57,560 nucleotides of DNA from an uncultured Verrucomicrobia subdivision 3 bacterium (GCA_903918885.1 CAIXFY010000015.1:1-57560); one strand, 5' to 3'; shown: positions 1 through 9,318, numbered from the stretch's first letter. Notes: a model not told the origin generated them from the letters alone. Made by a program: numbers and translations.

Positions 1-9
1 CGCGAAGCT

Positions 10-60
10 GTCCATTCCCAGCTCCGGTCGGGCTTCGCCCTCCCTCCACTGGGAATGGAC
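10..60. repeat. 12-bp inverted repeat with inner hairpin
   Basis: Bases 10-21 and 49-60 are perfect reverse complements of each other. The 27-base loop holds a second small hairpin (GGGC-TTC-GCCC, around 30-40). There is no T-tract, so it does not look like a plain terminator. It sits about 24 bases beyond the stop codon of the 84-659 reading frame, close to the window edge. A REP/MITE-like palindromic repeat is the simplest reading, but copies elsewhere in the genome cannot be checked here. Confidence 0.55.
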
Positions 61-83
61 AAAGAAACAACGAAAACATAAAC

Positions 84-659
84 TCAAACCAGTGCTTGGA
101 CTAACACCCAACATGGTCCAGAAAGTCGAGCCCGGTCACCCGGCTCATTGAGTCTTAGTTGGCTGAGAAAATGGTCAACATGTCTTGCCGAATAAATGTT
201 TAGAAATCTCTTTGGGAAATAAAGGAAAAGGAGCTTTCCTTTGAACATTGCAGAGACTTTTGCGCTTTGAACTCGTGCGATGTCATTTTTCTCCGCAGCA
301 TCTAACAAACTGGTGATTTCATTTAGGACAGCACCAAATGGATTTTCTTTGTTCCGAAATTCCTTTACGAACTGAAGGGAGCTTTCCTTCTGGCTGTAAT
401 AAACACCAAATTTTTTAGCGGGAGTTCCTTGGATGTTTCCGAGGTCAGCCAGTTTCCATTCTACCCAATAACAAAAACTATCCTCGTTGCGTTTGCCTTG
501 AACGTAGTCATCCGGTTTTAGTTGTGAAATTTTGTTGCGCGGAAATCGTTTCTCAAACTTTCGGCGCAGTTCTTCAAGCTCTTTGTAACTGCTTTGGTCA
601 TCAAGCCGAGTTTGTTCAAACTCGGCTTGAAACTCTCGAAGCTGTTCTGTGTTTATCAC
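84..659 (-). CDS. McrB-like N-terminal domain protein, probably truncated
   Basis: The 191-aa product begins with a charged, coiled-coil-prone stretch (residues 1-45). It then has a region that recalls the N-terminal DNA-binding domain of McrB-type restriction ATPases and related predicted nucleases, with the patterns [30 protein letters not shown] and HVDHFL. The C-terminal 25 residues look unlike any domain and are read through palindromic DNA, and no AAA+ GTPase or nuclease domain follows, so it is probably a fragment. The start codon is GTG and shares bases with the ilvD stop (GTGA overlap), implying co-transcription with ilvD. The family assignment rests on remembered motif resemblance and is tentative; the protein may have no restriction role. 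Confidence 0.6.
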   Translation of the reverse strand: MINTEQLREFQAEFEQTRLDDQSSYKELEELRRKFEKRFPRNKISQLKPDDYVQGKRNEDSFCYWVEWKLADLGNIQGTPAKKFGVYYSQKESSLQFVKEFRNKENPFGAVLNEITSLLDAAEKNDIARVQSAKVSAMFKGKLLFLYFPKRFLNIYSARHVDHFLSQLRLNEPGDRARLSGPCWVLVQALV

Positions 660-2404
660 AACTTCAAATCTTTATCCGTCACCGCGCCTTCGCTGGCGCT
701 GGTGACGTGGGCGGCGAATTTGGCCAGCACTCCGCGCGGGTAACGCGGGGCGGGTTTCTTCCACGCCTTGCGGCGAGCCAGCAATTCTTTTGCGGGAACG
801 TCCAGCGTCAATGTGCGCTTCACAGAATCAAAAATAATCTTGTCGCCGTTCTTCACGAGGGCGATCGGGCCGCCGACGTAGGATTCCGGCGTGACGTGGC
901 CGACGACGAAGCCGTGGCTGCCGCCGCTGAAACGTCCGTCGGTAATGAGCGCGACGTCTTTGCCGAGGCCTTTGCCCATGATGGCGCTGGTGGGCGCGAG
1001 CATTTCGCGCATGCCCGGTCCGCCTTTCGGTCCTTCGCTGCGGATGACGATGACGTGGCCTTTCTTGACCGTGCCGTCGAGGATGGCTTTGAGCGCCTTC
1101 TCTTCGCCTTCGAACACGATGGCTTTGCCGGTGAAGCTCGTGCCTTCCTTGCCGGTGATTTTGCCGACCGCGCCGGTGGGAGCGAGGTTGCCGTAGAAGA
1201 TGACGAGGTGGCTGTCTTTCTTGATGGGATTGTCGAGCGGACGGATGATCTGCTGGCCATTCGGATACGGTTTCACGTTGGCGAGCGTCTCGGCCATGGT
1301 CTGGCCGGTGACGGTGAGGCAATCGCCGTGGAGCAATTTGGCGTCGAGCAGCGTCTTCATGAGCGGACGGATGCCGCCGATGGCGACGAGCGCGCTCATG
1401 CTGTATTTGCCGCTGGGCTTGAGATCGGCGAGCACGGGCACGCGTTTGCCGACGCGCGTGAAGTCGTCAATGGTGAGTTTCACCTTCGCGGCGTGCGCGA
1501 TGGCGAGCAGGTGCAACACGGCATTCGTCGAACCGCCGAGCGCGATGACGACGGTGATGGCGTTCTCGAACGCTTTCTTGGTGAGGATGTCGAGGGGCTT
1601 GATGCCAAGCTTCAACATGTTCACAACGGCCGCACCGGCGCGGCGGCAGTCGTCCATCTTCGCGGGAGAAATGGCGTTCTGCGCGGAGCTGTTGGGCAGA
1701 CTCATGCCGAGCGCTTCAATCGCGCTGGCCATGGTGTTGGCGGTATACATGCCGCCGCATGAACCCGGTCCGGGAATCGCGCAGGATTCCACGGCGTGAA
1801 GTTCTTCGTCGCTGATCTTGCCCGCCGCGTGCTGGCCGATGGCTTCGAACACGGAGACGACGTCGAGGTCCTTGCCGACGTTCGGGGAATTGGCAGGCGC
1901 AATCGCCGCCGTGAGACAGCCGGGCAAAATCGTTCCGCCATAGACGAACACGGCGGGGCGATTCATGCGGGCGATACAGATCATCGCGCCGGGCATGTTC
2001 TTGTCGCACCCACCGATGGCGACGTAGCCGTCCATGCCGCCGCAGCCGACGACGGTTTCAATCGAGTCGGCGATGACTTCGCGCGAGACGAGCGAATATT
2101 TCATGGCTTCGTTGCCGTTCGAGATGCCATCGGAGACGGTGATGGTGTTGAAGACGATGGCCTTGCCACCGCCAGCGTTCGCGCCCTTCTCGGCTTCGAG
2201 CGCGAGCTTGTCGATGTGCATGTTGCACGGCGTGACGTTGCTCCAGGTGGAGGCGATGCCGATGATGGGTTTCTTAAAATCTTCCTCGGTGAAGCCGACG
2301 GGATACAGCATGGAGCGGGCGGCGGCGCGGTGCGGTCCGTCGAGCAGCGAGCTGGAAAAGGGGCGGATGTTGATGGCTTTTTTGGCGGTGGATTTCTTTT
2401 TCAT
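656..2404 (-). CDS. ilvD: dihydroxy-acid dehydratase
   Basis: A 582-aa cytosolic enzyme that dehydrates 2,3-dihydroxy-3-methyl(iso)valerate to the 2-oxo acid, the third step of isoleucine and valine synthesis. Family signatures are visible: [12 protein letters not shown] (iron-sulfur cysteine), [14 protein letters not shown] (second ligand cysteine) and the C-terminal [15 protein letters not shown] signature. Length is normal for IlvD. The ATG at 2404 is followed by a lysine-rich N-terminus, then [20 protein letters not shown] as expected. It is separated from ilvB (30921-32810) by 28 kb, so the branched-chain pathway is not a single operon here. The gene at 84-659 overlaps its stop. Two large antisense frames over this gene are shadows. 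Confidence 0.97.
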   Translation of the reverse strand: MKKKSTAKKAINIRPFSSSLLDGPHRAAARSMLYPVGFTEEDFKKPIIGIASTWSNVTPCNMHIDKLALEAEKGANAGGGKAIVFNTITVSDGISNGNEAMKYSLVSREVIADSIETVVGCGGMDGYVAIGGCDKNMPGAMICIARMNRPAVFVYGGTILPGCLTAAIAPANSPNVGKDLDVVSVFEAIGQHAAGKISDEELHAVESCAIPGPGSCGGMYTANTMASAIEALGMSLPNSSAQNAISPAKMDDCRRAGAAVVNMLKLGIKPLDILTKKAFENAITVVIALGGSTNAVLHLLAIAHAAKVKLTIDDFTRVGKRVPVLADLKPSGKYSMSALVAIGGIRPLMKTLLDAKLLHGDCLTVTGQTMAETLANVKPYPNGQQIIRPLDNPIKKDSHLVIFYGNLAPTGAVGKITGKEGTSFTGKAIVFEGEEKALKAILDGTVKKGHVIVIRSEGPKGGPGMREMLAPTSAIMGKGLGKDVALITDGRFSGGSHGFVVGHVTPESYVGGPIALVKNGDKIIFDSVKRTLTLDVPAKELLARRKAWKKPAPRYPRGVLAKFAAHVTSASEGAVTDKDLKL

Positions 2405-2558
2405 CGGACGGACAGTTTGCCGGAAAAGCTGTTCGTGGACAAGTCGCGAGCGCGGCGGCGGACAATGATTACAAAATATTCATTAGGCATTTAGCGGAAG
2501 TTAATGTTCATTGGGCAGCATTATCCCGTAAGTCAGCACCAACAACCAAAACTAAAAC

Positions 2559-2966
2559 ATGAAAACAAAAAACATTGTCAGTTACACCCTCGCCGCCCTG
2601 CTCGTCGGCGGCGGATTGATTGCCGGCCTCGCCGGTTGCGCCAGCGAAGGCTGCGGCGACAAATGCCACAAGCACGGCGACCTCGCCGCGCAGGCCAAAG
2701 TCTCCCGCGCCGATGCCGAGGCGGCCGCGCAGGCCAAAGTTCCCGGCGGCACGATCAAGGATGGCGAACTGGAAAAGGAACACGGCAAACTCATCTGGTC
2801 GTTTGACATAACCACGTCGGATTCCAAGGACATCACCGAGGTGGCGGTTTGCGCCATGAGCGGCAAGGTCATGAGCGTGGACAAGGAATCCCCGGCAGAC
2901 CAAGCCAAAGAAGCTGCGGAAGATGCGGCGAAAGCAAAGAAAGAAAAAGGCGAAGAAAAAGACTGA
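2559..2966 (+). CDS. PepSY-domain lipoprotein
   Basis: A 135-aa protein with a lysine-containing n-region, a hydrophobic h-region and a lipobox (LAGC near residue 26), so it should be a lipoprotein. The mature part has one PepSY-type module: an SRADAEAAAQAKVPGGTI helix/strand start, then LIWSFDI and a strand ending GKVMSVDKES. PepSY domains occur in protease inhibitors and in periplasmic proteins. A Cys/His-rich stretch after the lipobox (CGDKCHKH) could bind metal. The C-terminus is an acidic/lysine-rich tail. It is the first of six exported-protein genes upstream of a two-component/RND operon. No Shine-Dalgarno is visible; the leader is A/C-rich. Confidence 0.8.
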   Translation: MKTKNIVSYTLAALLVGGGLIAGLAGCASEGCGDKCHKHGDLAAQAKVSRADAEAAAQAKVPGGTIKDGELEKEHGKLIWSFDITTSDSKDITEVAVCAMSGKVMSVDKESPADQAKEAAEDAAKAKKEKGEEKD

Positions 2967-2981
2967 TTTCGTTCCTCCACA

Positions 2982-3030
2982 CACCGCTCCCGTCGGAAAG
3001 TTCTGGCGGGAGTTGGTGTCTTTGATGTTT
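2982..3030 (+). terminator. likely intrinsic terminator after PepSY lipoprotein gene
   Basis: The arms CACC-G-CTCCCG (2982-2992) and CGGGAG-TT-GGTG (3007-3018) pair with a small internal bulge. A T-rich but interrupted tract follows (3019-3030). The position, 15 bases after the stop codon, suits termination. The weak U-tract keeps confidence moderate. Confidence 0.5.
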
Positions 3031-3066
3031 CGTAATTTTCCAATCCACCATTAAACTTAAATCCAC

Positions 3067-4080
3067 ATGAAAAACTCCCACGCCTTCCTCATTGTCGCGC
3101 TCGCCATTCTCGCGTTCGCCGCTACCACCTACGCAGCGGATTATCAACTTTCCAAAACCATCCCCGTCGGTGGCGATGGCGGTTGGGATTATCTCTCGGT
3201 GGATTCCACCGCGCACCGGCTTTATGTGAGCCACGCGACCAAAGTGGTGGTCATTGATACCGCTACGGAAAAAGTCATTGGCGAAATCACCAACACGCTC
3301 GGCGTCCATGGCATCGCCGTCGCGCCAGAACTAAATCGCGGCTTCGTGAGCTGCGGCAAGGAAAATATGGTTGCCGTCGTGGATTTGAAGACGCTGCAGA
3401 CGCTTTCCAAAATCGCGACTGGCAAAAATCCCGATGCGATTCTTTACGAACCAAAGCAGCAGGAAGTTTACACCTTCAACGGCAAAAGCGCCGACGCGAC
3501 GGTGATTGACGCCAAGTCTGGCAAGGTCGTCGCCACGATTCCGCTCGGCGGCAAGCCGGAATTCGCGCAGGAAGACGCGGAGGCTGGGCGCATTTTCGTG
3601 AATGTCGAAACCAAAAGCGAAATCGCCGCCATTGACATTGCCACGCACAAGGTCGTCGCGAATTGGTCCATTGCGCCCGGCGATACGGCGTCCGGCCTCG
3701 CCATTGATTTGAAGCATCATCGCCTCTTCGCTGGTTGTGACAACAAGCTCATGGTGATGCTCGATTACACCACCGGCAAAGTCGTCGGCAGCGCGCCCAT
3801 CGCCGAGGGCGTGGACGCCAACGCGTTTGACCCCGACGCGCAACTGGCGTTCGCATCGTGCGGCGAAGGCACAACGACCGTCGCGCACGAAGACGGCGAC
3901 AAACTGACCACGGTTCAAACTTTGAAGACCGCCAAAGGCGCACGGACGATGACGATTGATCCGGCCACGCACAAAATATATCTGGCCGCCGCCGATTATC
4001 CCGCTGGCACGGAAGGCGAACGCCGCCCGAAAATGGTCGCGGGCAGCTTCAAGATTCTGGTCTTCGGCCCGGAAAAATAA
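3067..4080 (+). CDS. secreted YncE-like beta-propeller protein
   Basis: A 337-aa protein with a clear signal peptide (MKNSHAFLIVALAILAFAAT, cleavage near TYAAD). The rest is a seven-bladed YVTN/YncE-type propeller: repeated patterns such as VVVIDTATEKVIGEI, VAVVDLKTLQTLSKI, ATVIDAKSGKVVATI and IAAIDIATHKVVANW. Such proteins are periplasmic or extracellular; the family has no agreed enzymatic function. Length is close to E. coli YncE. The ATG at 3067 is supported by the signal peptide directly after it. The next gene starts 79 bases downstream on the same strand. Confidence 0.88.
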   Translation: MKNSHAFLIVALAILAFAATTYAADYQLSKTIPVGGDGGWDYLSVDSTAHRLYVSHATKVVVIDTATEKVIGEITNTLGVHGIAVAPELNRGFVSCGKENMVAVVDLKTLQTLSKIATGKNPDAILYEPKQQEVYTFNGKSADATVIDAKSGKVVATIPLGGKPEFAQEDAEAGRIFVNVETKSEIAAIDIATHKVVANWSIAPGDTASGLAIDLKHHRLFAGCDNKLMVMLDYTTGKVVGSAPIAEGVDANAFDPDAQLAFASCGEGTTTVAHEDGDKLTTVQTLKTAKGARTMTIDPATHKIYLAAADYPAGTEGERRPKMVAGSFKILVFGPEK

Positions 4081-4159
4081 ATGACAGATATTTCATCTAC
4101 CGTTCACGAAGTATTCATCTTTTTGTGTTGAACTGGATACGAACAGCAAAACAACTCAT

Positions 4160-4828
4160 ATGAAATTCAACGATACAACGCTTGTCGCCCTGATTGCAGT
4201 CAGCGGGCTGCTGGCTTTCACCCCGGTGATTCGCGCGCAAGACGCGAACACACAGGTTCATCCCGCTCCTGCGGCAGAACCCACCAACAGCGCACCAACT
4301 TACGAAGCGGTCAAAGGTTGGATAACGGCATACAAAGCCGCGCATCCTGGACGCGACGGCAAAGACTGGGACATCAACAAGAAGAAACCAGCGGAGGTCG
4401 CGGCTGATTCGGCGGCTCAACAACTATTGTCGCTGTGTGGCAAGGATCAACGGCCGGTGATTCCTTTGATCGCCTGGGAATATGGCGGGAAAGATCATCA
4501 GTGGATCAATCCGGAGGCATCGGCCTTGGTTTATTGCGTCTATACTCCGTGCCAGACCAACTCCGAGCATTGGAAATATGACAAGGCGACGGATCATGTC
4601 ACCGCCGACGTCTATGTGAAATTCCCCGACCAGAATCCCTGCAAGAACGAAACCGGCGCGGCTCAAGTGATGTCCTGTCTCGGCAATCACAGCAACGTCG
4701 AGATACTGGTGGACACCGCCAGCATCCGTGATGGCAAGGATGCAGGGCTTGACCTTTCAGAAGCTTCAACCGATCTGTATCTCCTCCTGCCCGACGGCAA
4801 ACGCGTGCTCATGTATCAAGGCAAATAA
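4160..4828 (+). CDS. secreted protein of unknown function
   Basis: A 222-aa protein with a signal peptide (residues 1 to about 26, cleavage after VIRAQ). I do not recognise the family. The mature part opens with a Pro/Ala-rich linker, then a globular domain with six cysteines, including the closely set YCVYTPC, NPCKN and MSCLGN, which could form disulfides in the periplasm. The end (STDLYLLLPDGKRVLMYQGK) is beta-rich. It lies between two other exported-protein genes, in the same direction. Confidence 0.75.
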   Translation: MKFNDTTLVALIAVSGLLAFTPVIRAQDANTQVHPAPAAEPTNSAPTYEAVKGWITAYKAAHPGRDGKDWDINKKKPAEVAADSAAQQLLSLCGKDQRPVIPLIAWEYGGKDHQWINPEASALVYCVYTPCQTNSEHWKYDKATDHVTADVYVKFPDQNPCKNETGAAQVMSCLGNHSNVEILVDTASIRDGKDAGLDLSEASTDLYLLLPDGKRVLMYQGK

Positions 4829-4863
4829 ACTTTAACAACTCAACACAACCAAACAAAAAAATT

Positions 4864-5823
4864 ATGAAAAAACAAAATATATTAACCACCGCGACCTTTG
4901 GCGCGGCTTTGACTCTGAGCTTGTCCTGCTGGGCGGGAACGGAGATGAAATGGGCGGATTTGCCGGCCGCAGTGCGCGCGACCGTGCTGGCCAACGGCGG
5001 CCAGGAGGGACAATCCGTGGATTTGGAAGAAACCGGCGCGGATGGCCAGGGCATTTATGAAGCACCGGTCAAGGACAAGAACGGCCAGAGCGCGGATCTC
5101 GAAGTGAGAGCCGACGGCAAGCTGATGGAAACTAAGCACGGCGATGAACCCAGCGCTGACGAACAGCGGGCGGCCCGCGCCGAAAAAGTTCTGGCGGGCG
5201 TGAAGTTCAGCCATCCGCGCGACATCAACAACACCTACCTGCCGCTCGCGAAATTGAAGCAGGACATCATTGACGGCTCGGAAGATGGCAAGAAAACCCA
5301 TGTGGAACGGACTTTAAAACCGGAGATTCGCAAGACGTTCACGGTGGCTGGCCAGACGGTCGAATCGCTCTGCATGGAAGACCGGATTTTCATTAACGGA
5401 GTGATCGAAGAAGTGGCGCTGGATTATTTCGCGCAGGACGATGCCGGCACGGTTTATTATCTCGGCGAAGACGTGGACGAATACGACGAGACCGGCAAGC
5501 TCGCCAAGCACAATCCGCCGGAAGATGCGTGGTTGACCGGCAAGGACACCCCCGCGCCCGGCATCATTATTCCGGCGCATCCGAAAGTCGGCGATAAGTT
5601 CAAGTCCGAGGATGTCTCCGCCACGGTTGATGAAAGCGACGAAGTCGTAGCGGTGGATGAAACCACAACTGTGCCGGCGGGAACGTTTGAACATTGTGTG
5701 AAGATTGCCGAACATGTTCCCGGCGAAGGTGTGGAATACAAATTTTATGCTCCGGGCGTCGGCGTGGTGCGCGAAATGCCCGCCACCGGCGACGAGTTGT
5801 TGATTTCGCATACGACTCGATAA
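4864..5823 (+). CDS. secreted protein with PepSY-like N-terminal domain
   Basis: A 319-aa exported protein (signal peptide MKKQNILTTATFGAALTLSL, cleavage near CWAGT). Residues about 27-95 resemble PepSY-like repeats: MKWADLPAAVRATVLANGG, a Gly/Glu-rich strand pair and LEVRADGKLMETK. The C-terminal half, with PAGTFEHCVKIAEH and YKFYAPGVGVVREM, has the look of a periplasmic beta-sandwich whose final strand motif also appears in LolA/DUF3108-like proteins; that comparison is a guess. It starts 35 bases after the preceding gene in an A/C-rich leader without Shine-Dalgarno. PepSY-type modules thus occur twice within 3 kb upstream of the efflux operon. Confidence 0.72.
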   Translation: MKKQNILTTATFGAALTLSLSCWAGTEMKWADLPAAVRATVLANGGQEGQSVDLEETGADGQGIYEAPVKDKNGQSADLEVRADGKLMETKHGDEPSADEQRAARAEKVLAGVKFSHPRDINNTYLPLAKLKQDIIDGSEDGKKTHVERTLKPEIRKTFTVAGQTVESLCMEDRIFINGVIEEVALDYFAQDDAGTVYYLGEDVDEYDETGKLAKHNPPEDAWLTGKDTPAPGIIIPAHPKVGDKFKSEDVSATVDESDEVVAVDETTTVPAGTFEHCVKIAEHVPGEGVEYKFYAPGVGVVREMPATGDELLISHTTR

Positions 5824-5866
5824 GCCAGCATTGATTTCAACCATTAATTATCAACTAAAAAACAAC

Positions 5867-6286
5867 ATGAAGAAAAACCGGCTCGTAATTAATTCGCTAT
5901 GCCTAGCCACGCTCTTTGGCGCAATGTTCCTTTTTACCGCCAAAGCTCAAGACGAAGCCAGCAAACCGGCCGTCAAGGCCAAGGCGCTCGCGCCCATTTA
6001 CACCGCAGCGGAGACGAAGGAATTCAAGGCGTTGATCCAAGCGACGCTTGACGCACTCGTCGCCAACAAGCAAACCGAAATGGTAGCCAAGCTCACCGAT
6101 CTGGAGACAGCCTGGGACGACCAGGAAAAAGTTTTGCGGCCCAAAAGCGAGGCCACTTGGACGGCTCTGGACAAGACGCTCGACAAAGCTATCTCGGCGT
6201 TGCGCAGCAGCCATGTGAACCTCGAGAAGGGCAAAGCGGCTCTGGAAAGTCTGCTCAAGAAACTGGATCAGGCGACGAAACCTTAA
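5867..6286 (+). CDS. small secreted helical protein
   Basis: A 139-aa protein that starts at ATG 5867, immediately followed by a good signal peptide (MKKNRLVINSLCLATLFGAM, cleavage near AKAQD). An upstream in-frame TTG at 5831 would add twelve residues before it and is less likely. The mature part is almost all alpha-helical, with repeated Lys/Leu/Ala heptad-like spacing (ETKEFKALIQATLDALV, ALDKTLDKAISALRSS, KAALESLLKKLDQATK). No family recognised. It may act as a small periplasmic accessory protein of the neighbouring two-component/RND cluster, but only position suggests this. Confidence 0.68.
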   Translation: MKKNRLVINSLCLATLFGAMFLFTAKAQDEASKPAVKAKALAPIYTAAETKEFKALIQATLDALVANKQTEMVAKLTDLETAWDDQEKVLRPKSEATWTALDKTLDKAISALRSSHVNLEKGKAALESLLKKLDQATKP

Positions 6287-6307
6287 GGCCGCTGAATCAG
6301 CACATCT

Positions 6308-7510
6308 ATGATGAATTCTAAAAAGACCATTCTATTAAGTTTGGTCGCCACCATTGCGGTAATTGTTATCGCAATGGTGGTGTTAACGCAGCACAAGACG
6401 GAAGCTACAATAGCAATTGAACCGGCCAATCAACTTCCGCCGGCGTCGGTCACGGAAAATCACAAGCCAGAACCTGCACCTACATTAGCGAGAGAGGTTG
6501 CGCCAGAACCCAGCCGACTATCGCCGGAAGAAATCCTTAAACAACTGGCCAGCATCCAGGTTGTGCCTGGTCCGGGGCAAGGTCGGGCGCAATACCGCAT
6601 CATGTCGTTGCTGGAGCAGCTCGCCAAGTGCGGTCAACCGGCGTTGCCCGCCATCCGCACATTTCTGGCATCCAATTTCGACGTGGCCTACAGCCTTAGC
6701 CAAGGCAACGGCGGTGGCAACCGGAACCGGAACACATCAAATCTATTGCCACCATCGTTGAGATTCGGTTTGTTTGATGTCGTGCTCGAAATTGGGGGCA
6801 CCGCGGCGGAGCAGATTTTTGCGGAATGGCTGAACTCAACCACGCACGGGGCGGAATTTATTTATCTCGTTCAGTCATTGGAAACGATAGCTCCCGGCAA
6901 ATATCGCAACCGCGCGATTACCGCTGCCAAAAACTTGCTTACCAGCGGCCAAATCACCGACGCGAATGATCGTAATAATGTCTATGACGTTTTGCGGCAA
7001 TTCAACGACACTTCCTATGCGGCCACGGCGCAGGCGCAATGGCTTCAGCCAGATGGCAAAGTTGACCGCAGCGCCTTGCGCTACTTGCAACAGACGCTCG
7101 GCGACAAAAGCCTCGCCCTCGCCGCGCAAGCACTCCAAAGTGGACGGGTGACGGATGCCGACAGCAAAGAAGCGATTGGCCGGGTTGGTTTGACGTATGT
7201 AGGGTCGCCCAACGATCAGGCCAACGATCAGGCTGTTCAATTATTTCATACGGCAATAAATGATACATCACTTGCGCCCGACCAGCGCCGGAACCTGATT
7301 GAAGATCTGAACCGGGATGGATTGACGAACGAAAGAAACCCTACGCCCGACGATTTGAAAACCATCTCTAACCGATATGTCCTGGCGCAGACCTATCTGC
7401 AACAAACTTATGTCCAAAACGACCCAGTTGCGTCCGCCGCTTTTCAGGAAGCCCTAAAAGACCTTACCCAAATGCTGCAACGCGCGGGAACCACTTTACC
7501 CGCTCGTTGA
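6308..7510 (+). CDS. membrane-anchored HEAT-like helical protein
   Basis: A 400-aa protein with an N-terminal membrane anchor or uncleaved signal (residues about 7-27, ILLSLVATIAVIVIAMVVL), a Pro-rich linker, and then a long all-helical region whose repeating helix pairs resemble HEAT/ARM solenoids (for example MSLLEQLAKCGQPALPAIRT). A short Gly/Asn-rich insert (GNGGGNRNRNTSN) interrupts it near residue 140. Function unknown; solenoids usually bind other proteins. It is the last of the exported genes before the response regulator, 51 bases upstream of it. Confidence 0.7.
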   Translation: MMNSKKTILLSLVATIAVIVIAMVVLTQHKTEATIAIEPANQLPPASVTENHKPEPAPTLAREVAPEPSRLSPEEILKQLASIQVVPGPGQGRAQYRIMSLLEQLAKCGQPALPAIRTFLASNFDVAYSLSQGNGGGNRNRNTSNLLPPSLRFGLFDVVLEIGGTAAEQIFAEWLNSTTHGAEFIYLVQSLETIAPGKYRNRAITAAKNLLTSGQITDANDRNNVYDVLRQFNDTSYAATAQAQWLQPDGKVDRSALRYLQQTLGDKSLALAAQALQSGRVTDADSKEAIGRVGLTYVGSPNDQANDQAVQLFHTAINDTSLAPDQRRNLIEDLNRDGLTNERNPTPDDLKTISNRYVLAQTYLQQTYVQNDPVASAAFQEALKDLTQMLQRAGTTLPAR

Positions 7511-7561
7511 CTAAGCTTTTGATACTCGTCAACGGGGTCGTCATCAACAAATAATATCCGC

Positions 7562-8236
7562 ATGCGCGTGCTGGTCGTCGAAGACGAAAAGAAAACAGCT
7601 TCGTTCATCCGCAAAGCTCTTCAAGCCGAAGGCTTCGCGGTGGACGTGTGCAGCAACGGCGACGACGCGCTCGCGGCGGTCGCGGCCACGGACTTCGACA
7701 GCCTCGTGCTCGACATCATGCTGCCCGGTCGCGATGGTTTGAGCGTGTTGCGGCAACTGCGCGAACACGGCAACAAAACTCCCGTGCTACTGCTTTCCGC
7801 ACGCGGCGAAGTCAACGAACGTGTCGAGGGACTCAACGCCGGCGCGGATGATTACCTGCCGAAACCGTTCATCATCGCCGAACTGGTCGCCCGTGTGCGC
7901 GCGCTCGGACGGCGCGGCGGCGAAATCAAATCCACCGTGCTGCGCCTCGCCGACCTGTCGCTCGACACCGTTTCGCATCGCGCCGCACGCGGCGGAAAAA
8001 CCTTCGACCTGACGGCGCGGGAATTTCGTTTACTGGAATTTCTCATGCGTTCTCCCAGCCGGATTTGCGGACGCATGAGCATCATCGAAAAAGTCTGGGA
8101 CTACGATTTCGATCCCGGCACGAACTTGGTGGATGTCTACATCAAGCGTCTGCGTGAAAAAATCGATGACGGCTTCGAGCCGAAGCTGCTGCACACCGTG
8201 CGCGGCATCGGCTACGTTTTGAAGGAGGCCGCATGA
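7562..8236 (+). CDS. OmpR/PhoB-family response regulator
   Basis: A 224-aa regulator. The receiver domain (1-115) has acidic residues E7/D8, phosphoacceptor D51 in LVLDIMLPG, and the conserved Lys in DDYLPKPF. The C-terminal winged helix (about 125-222) carries FDLTAREFRLLEFLM and the DNA-recognition end VDVYIKRLREKID. Length and layout match CusR/CopR/PhoB-type regulators of envelope and metal responses. The next gene, its sensor kinase, overlaps by four bases (ATGA), and the TolC, adaptor and RND genes follow without gaps, so it probably controls this efflux operon. The inducing signal is not shown by the sequence. Confidence 0.95.
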   Translation: MRVLVVEDEKKTASFIRKALQAEGFAVDVCSNGDDALAAVAATDFDSLVLDIMLPGRDGLSVLRQLREHGNKTPVLLLSARGEVNERVEGLNAGADDYLPKPFIIAELVARVRALGRRGGEIKSTVLRLADLSLDTVSHRAARGGKTFDLTAREFRLLEFLMRSPSRICGRMSIIEKVWDYDFDPGTNLVDVYIKRLREKIDDGFEPKLLHTVRGIGYVLKEAA

Positions 8237-9318
8237 CCATCCGTATTCGCCTCACACTCTGGTATGCCGCCATCATGTTCGTCTCGCTGCTGGCGATGGG
8301 CGCGCTGACGTATCACGAATTCGCGCCGGAACCGCAGCCAGATGCGGCGGCGCAAAAATCCGCCGACGAATCGGACGAAAGTGATTTACATGAAATGTTG
8401 CGGATTCTTTTCTGGTGCGGCGTGCCGCCTGCATTAATCGCACTGGGCGGCGGTTGGTGGCTGATGCGCCGCGCGCTCACGCCGGTGGCGGAGCTCACGG
8501 CAGCGACGGAAAAAATTAACGAAGGCAACCTCGCCCAAAAACTGTCCCGCTCCGGCAACGGCGACGAACTCGACCGCCTCACCGAAGTTTTTAACTCCAT
8601 GACCGCGCGGCTCAACGGCTCGTTCCAGCGTATCCGTGAGTTCACCTTGCACGCCTCGCACGAATTGAAAACGCCGCTGACCATTTTGCACGGCGAAATC
8701 GAAACCGAACTGGGCGCGGAAAACCTGCCGCCCGCGCAACGCGAAAAAATGTTTAGCCAGCTCGATGAAATCCAACGCCTGACCAAAATCGTGGATGGTC
8801 TCACGCTATTGACCAAAGCCGACGCGGGTCAGATTGAATTGAAATTTGAGCCGCTCGCCTTCGACGAAATTGTCCGCGAAGTTTTTGCGGACGCCCAAAT
8901 CCTTGCCAAACCTTCGGACATCTCGGTTTCGCTAAAATGGTGCGACAGCGTCGCGCTGCACGGCGACAAGCATCGTCTGCGCCAGCTTTTGCTGAACCTC
9001 GTAGACAACGCCGTGAAATACAACCAGCCCGGCGGAAGTATTGAAATTTTTCTCAAGCGCGAAGGCACGAATGCCAAATTAACAATCTCCAACACCGGCA
9101 AGAACATCGCGCCCGAGGCGCTGCCCCGCGTCACGGAACGCTTTTTTCGCGGCGACCCCTCGCACAATTCCGCCGTGGACGGTTGCGGCCTCGGCTTGAG
9201 CATTGCCCAATGGATTGTCACCGCGCATCATGGCACGTTGAAAATTGAATCAACTCCCGGACAACTGACGACAGTAGCAGTGCAACTGCCATTTGAATCT
9301 GAATCAAAACAACCGTGA
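8233..9318 (+). CDS. sensor histidine kinase (HAMP, HisKA, HATPase)
   Basis: A 361-aa inner-membrane kinase: first membrane helix about residues 8-25, a very short acidic periplasmic part (about 27-55), a second helix about 58-77, then HAMP (78-130). The HisKA dimerisation domain holds the phosphoacceptor H143 in SHELKTPL. The ATP-binding domain has the N box (LRQLLLNLVDNAVKYNQ) and a G box (GCGLGLSIAQWI). It is the cognate partner of the regulator upstream (ATGA overlap), and its stop overlaps the GTG start of the next gene. The short sensor region of about 30 residues suggests it senses within or near the membrane, or through a partner such as the exported proteins upstream. Confidence 0.95.
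   Translation: MTIRIRLTLWYAAIMFVSLLAMGALTYHEFAPEPQPDAAAQKSADESDESDLHEMLRILFWCGVPPALIALGGGWWLMRRALTPVAELTAATEKINEGNLAQKLSRSGNGDELDRLTEVFNSMTARLNGSFQRIREFTLHASHELKTPLTILHGEIETELGAENLPPAQREKMFSQLDEIQRLTKIVDGLTLLTKADAGQIELKFEPLAFDEIVREVFADAQILAKPSDISVSLKWCDSVALHGDKHRLRQLLLNLVDNAVKYNQPGGSIEIFLKREGTNAKLTISNTGKNIAPEALPRVTERFFRGDPSHNSAVDGCGLGLSIAQWIVTAHHGTLKIESTPGQLTTVAVQLPFESESKQP

Noticed and set aside
105..180. Integron attC-like site after the McrB-like fragment
   Set aside because: A sequence ACCCAAC and a distant GTTGGCT resemble core sites, but the second breaks the consensus and the inner arms do not pair.
524..1762. 412-aa plus-strand open frame over ilvD
   Set aside because: It is antisense to ilvD, with Ala/Arg/Asp-rich composition typical of a shadow of GC-rich coding DNA and no domain.
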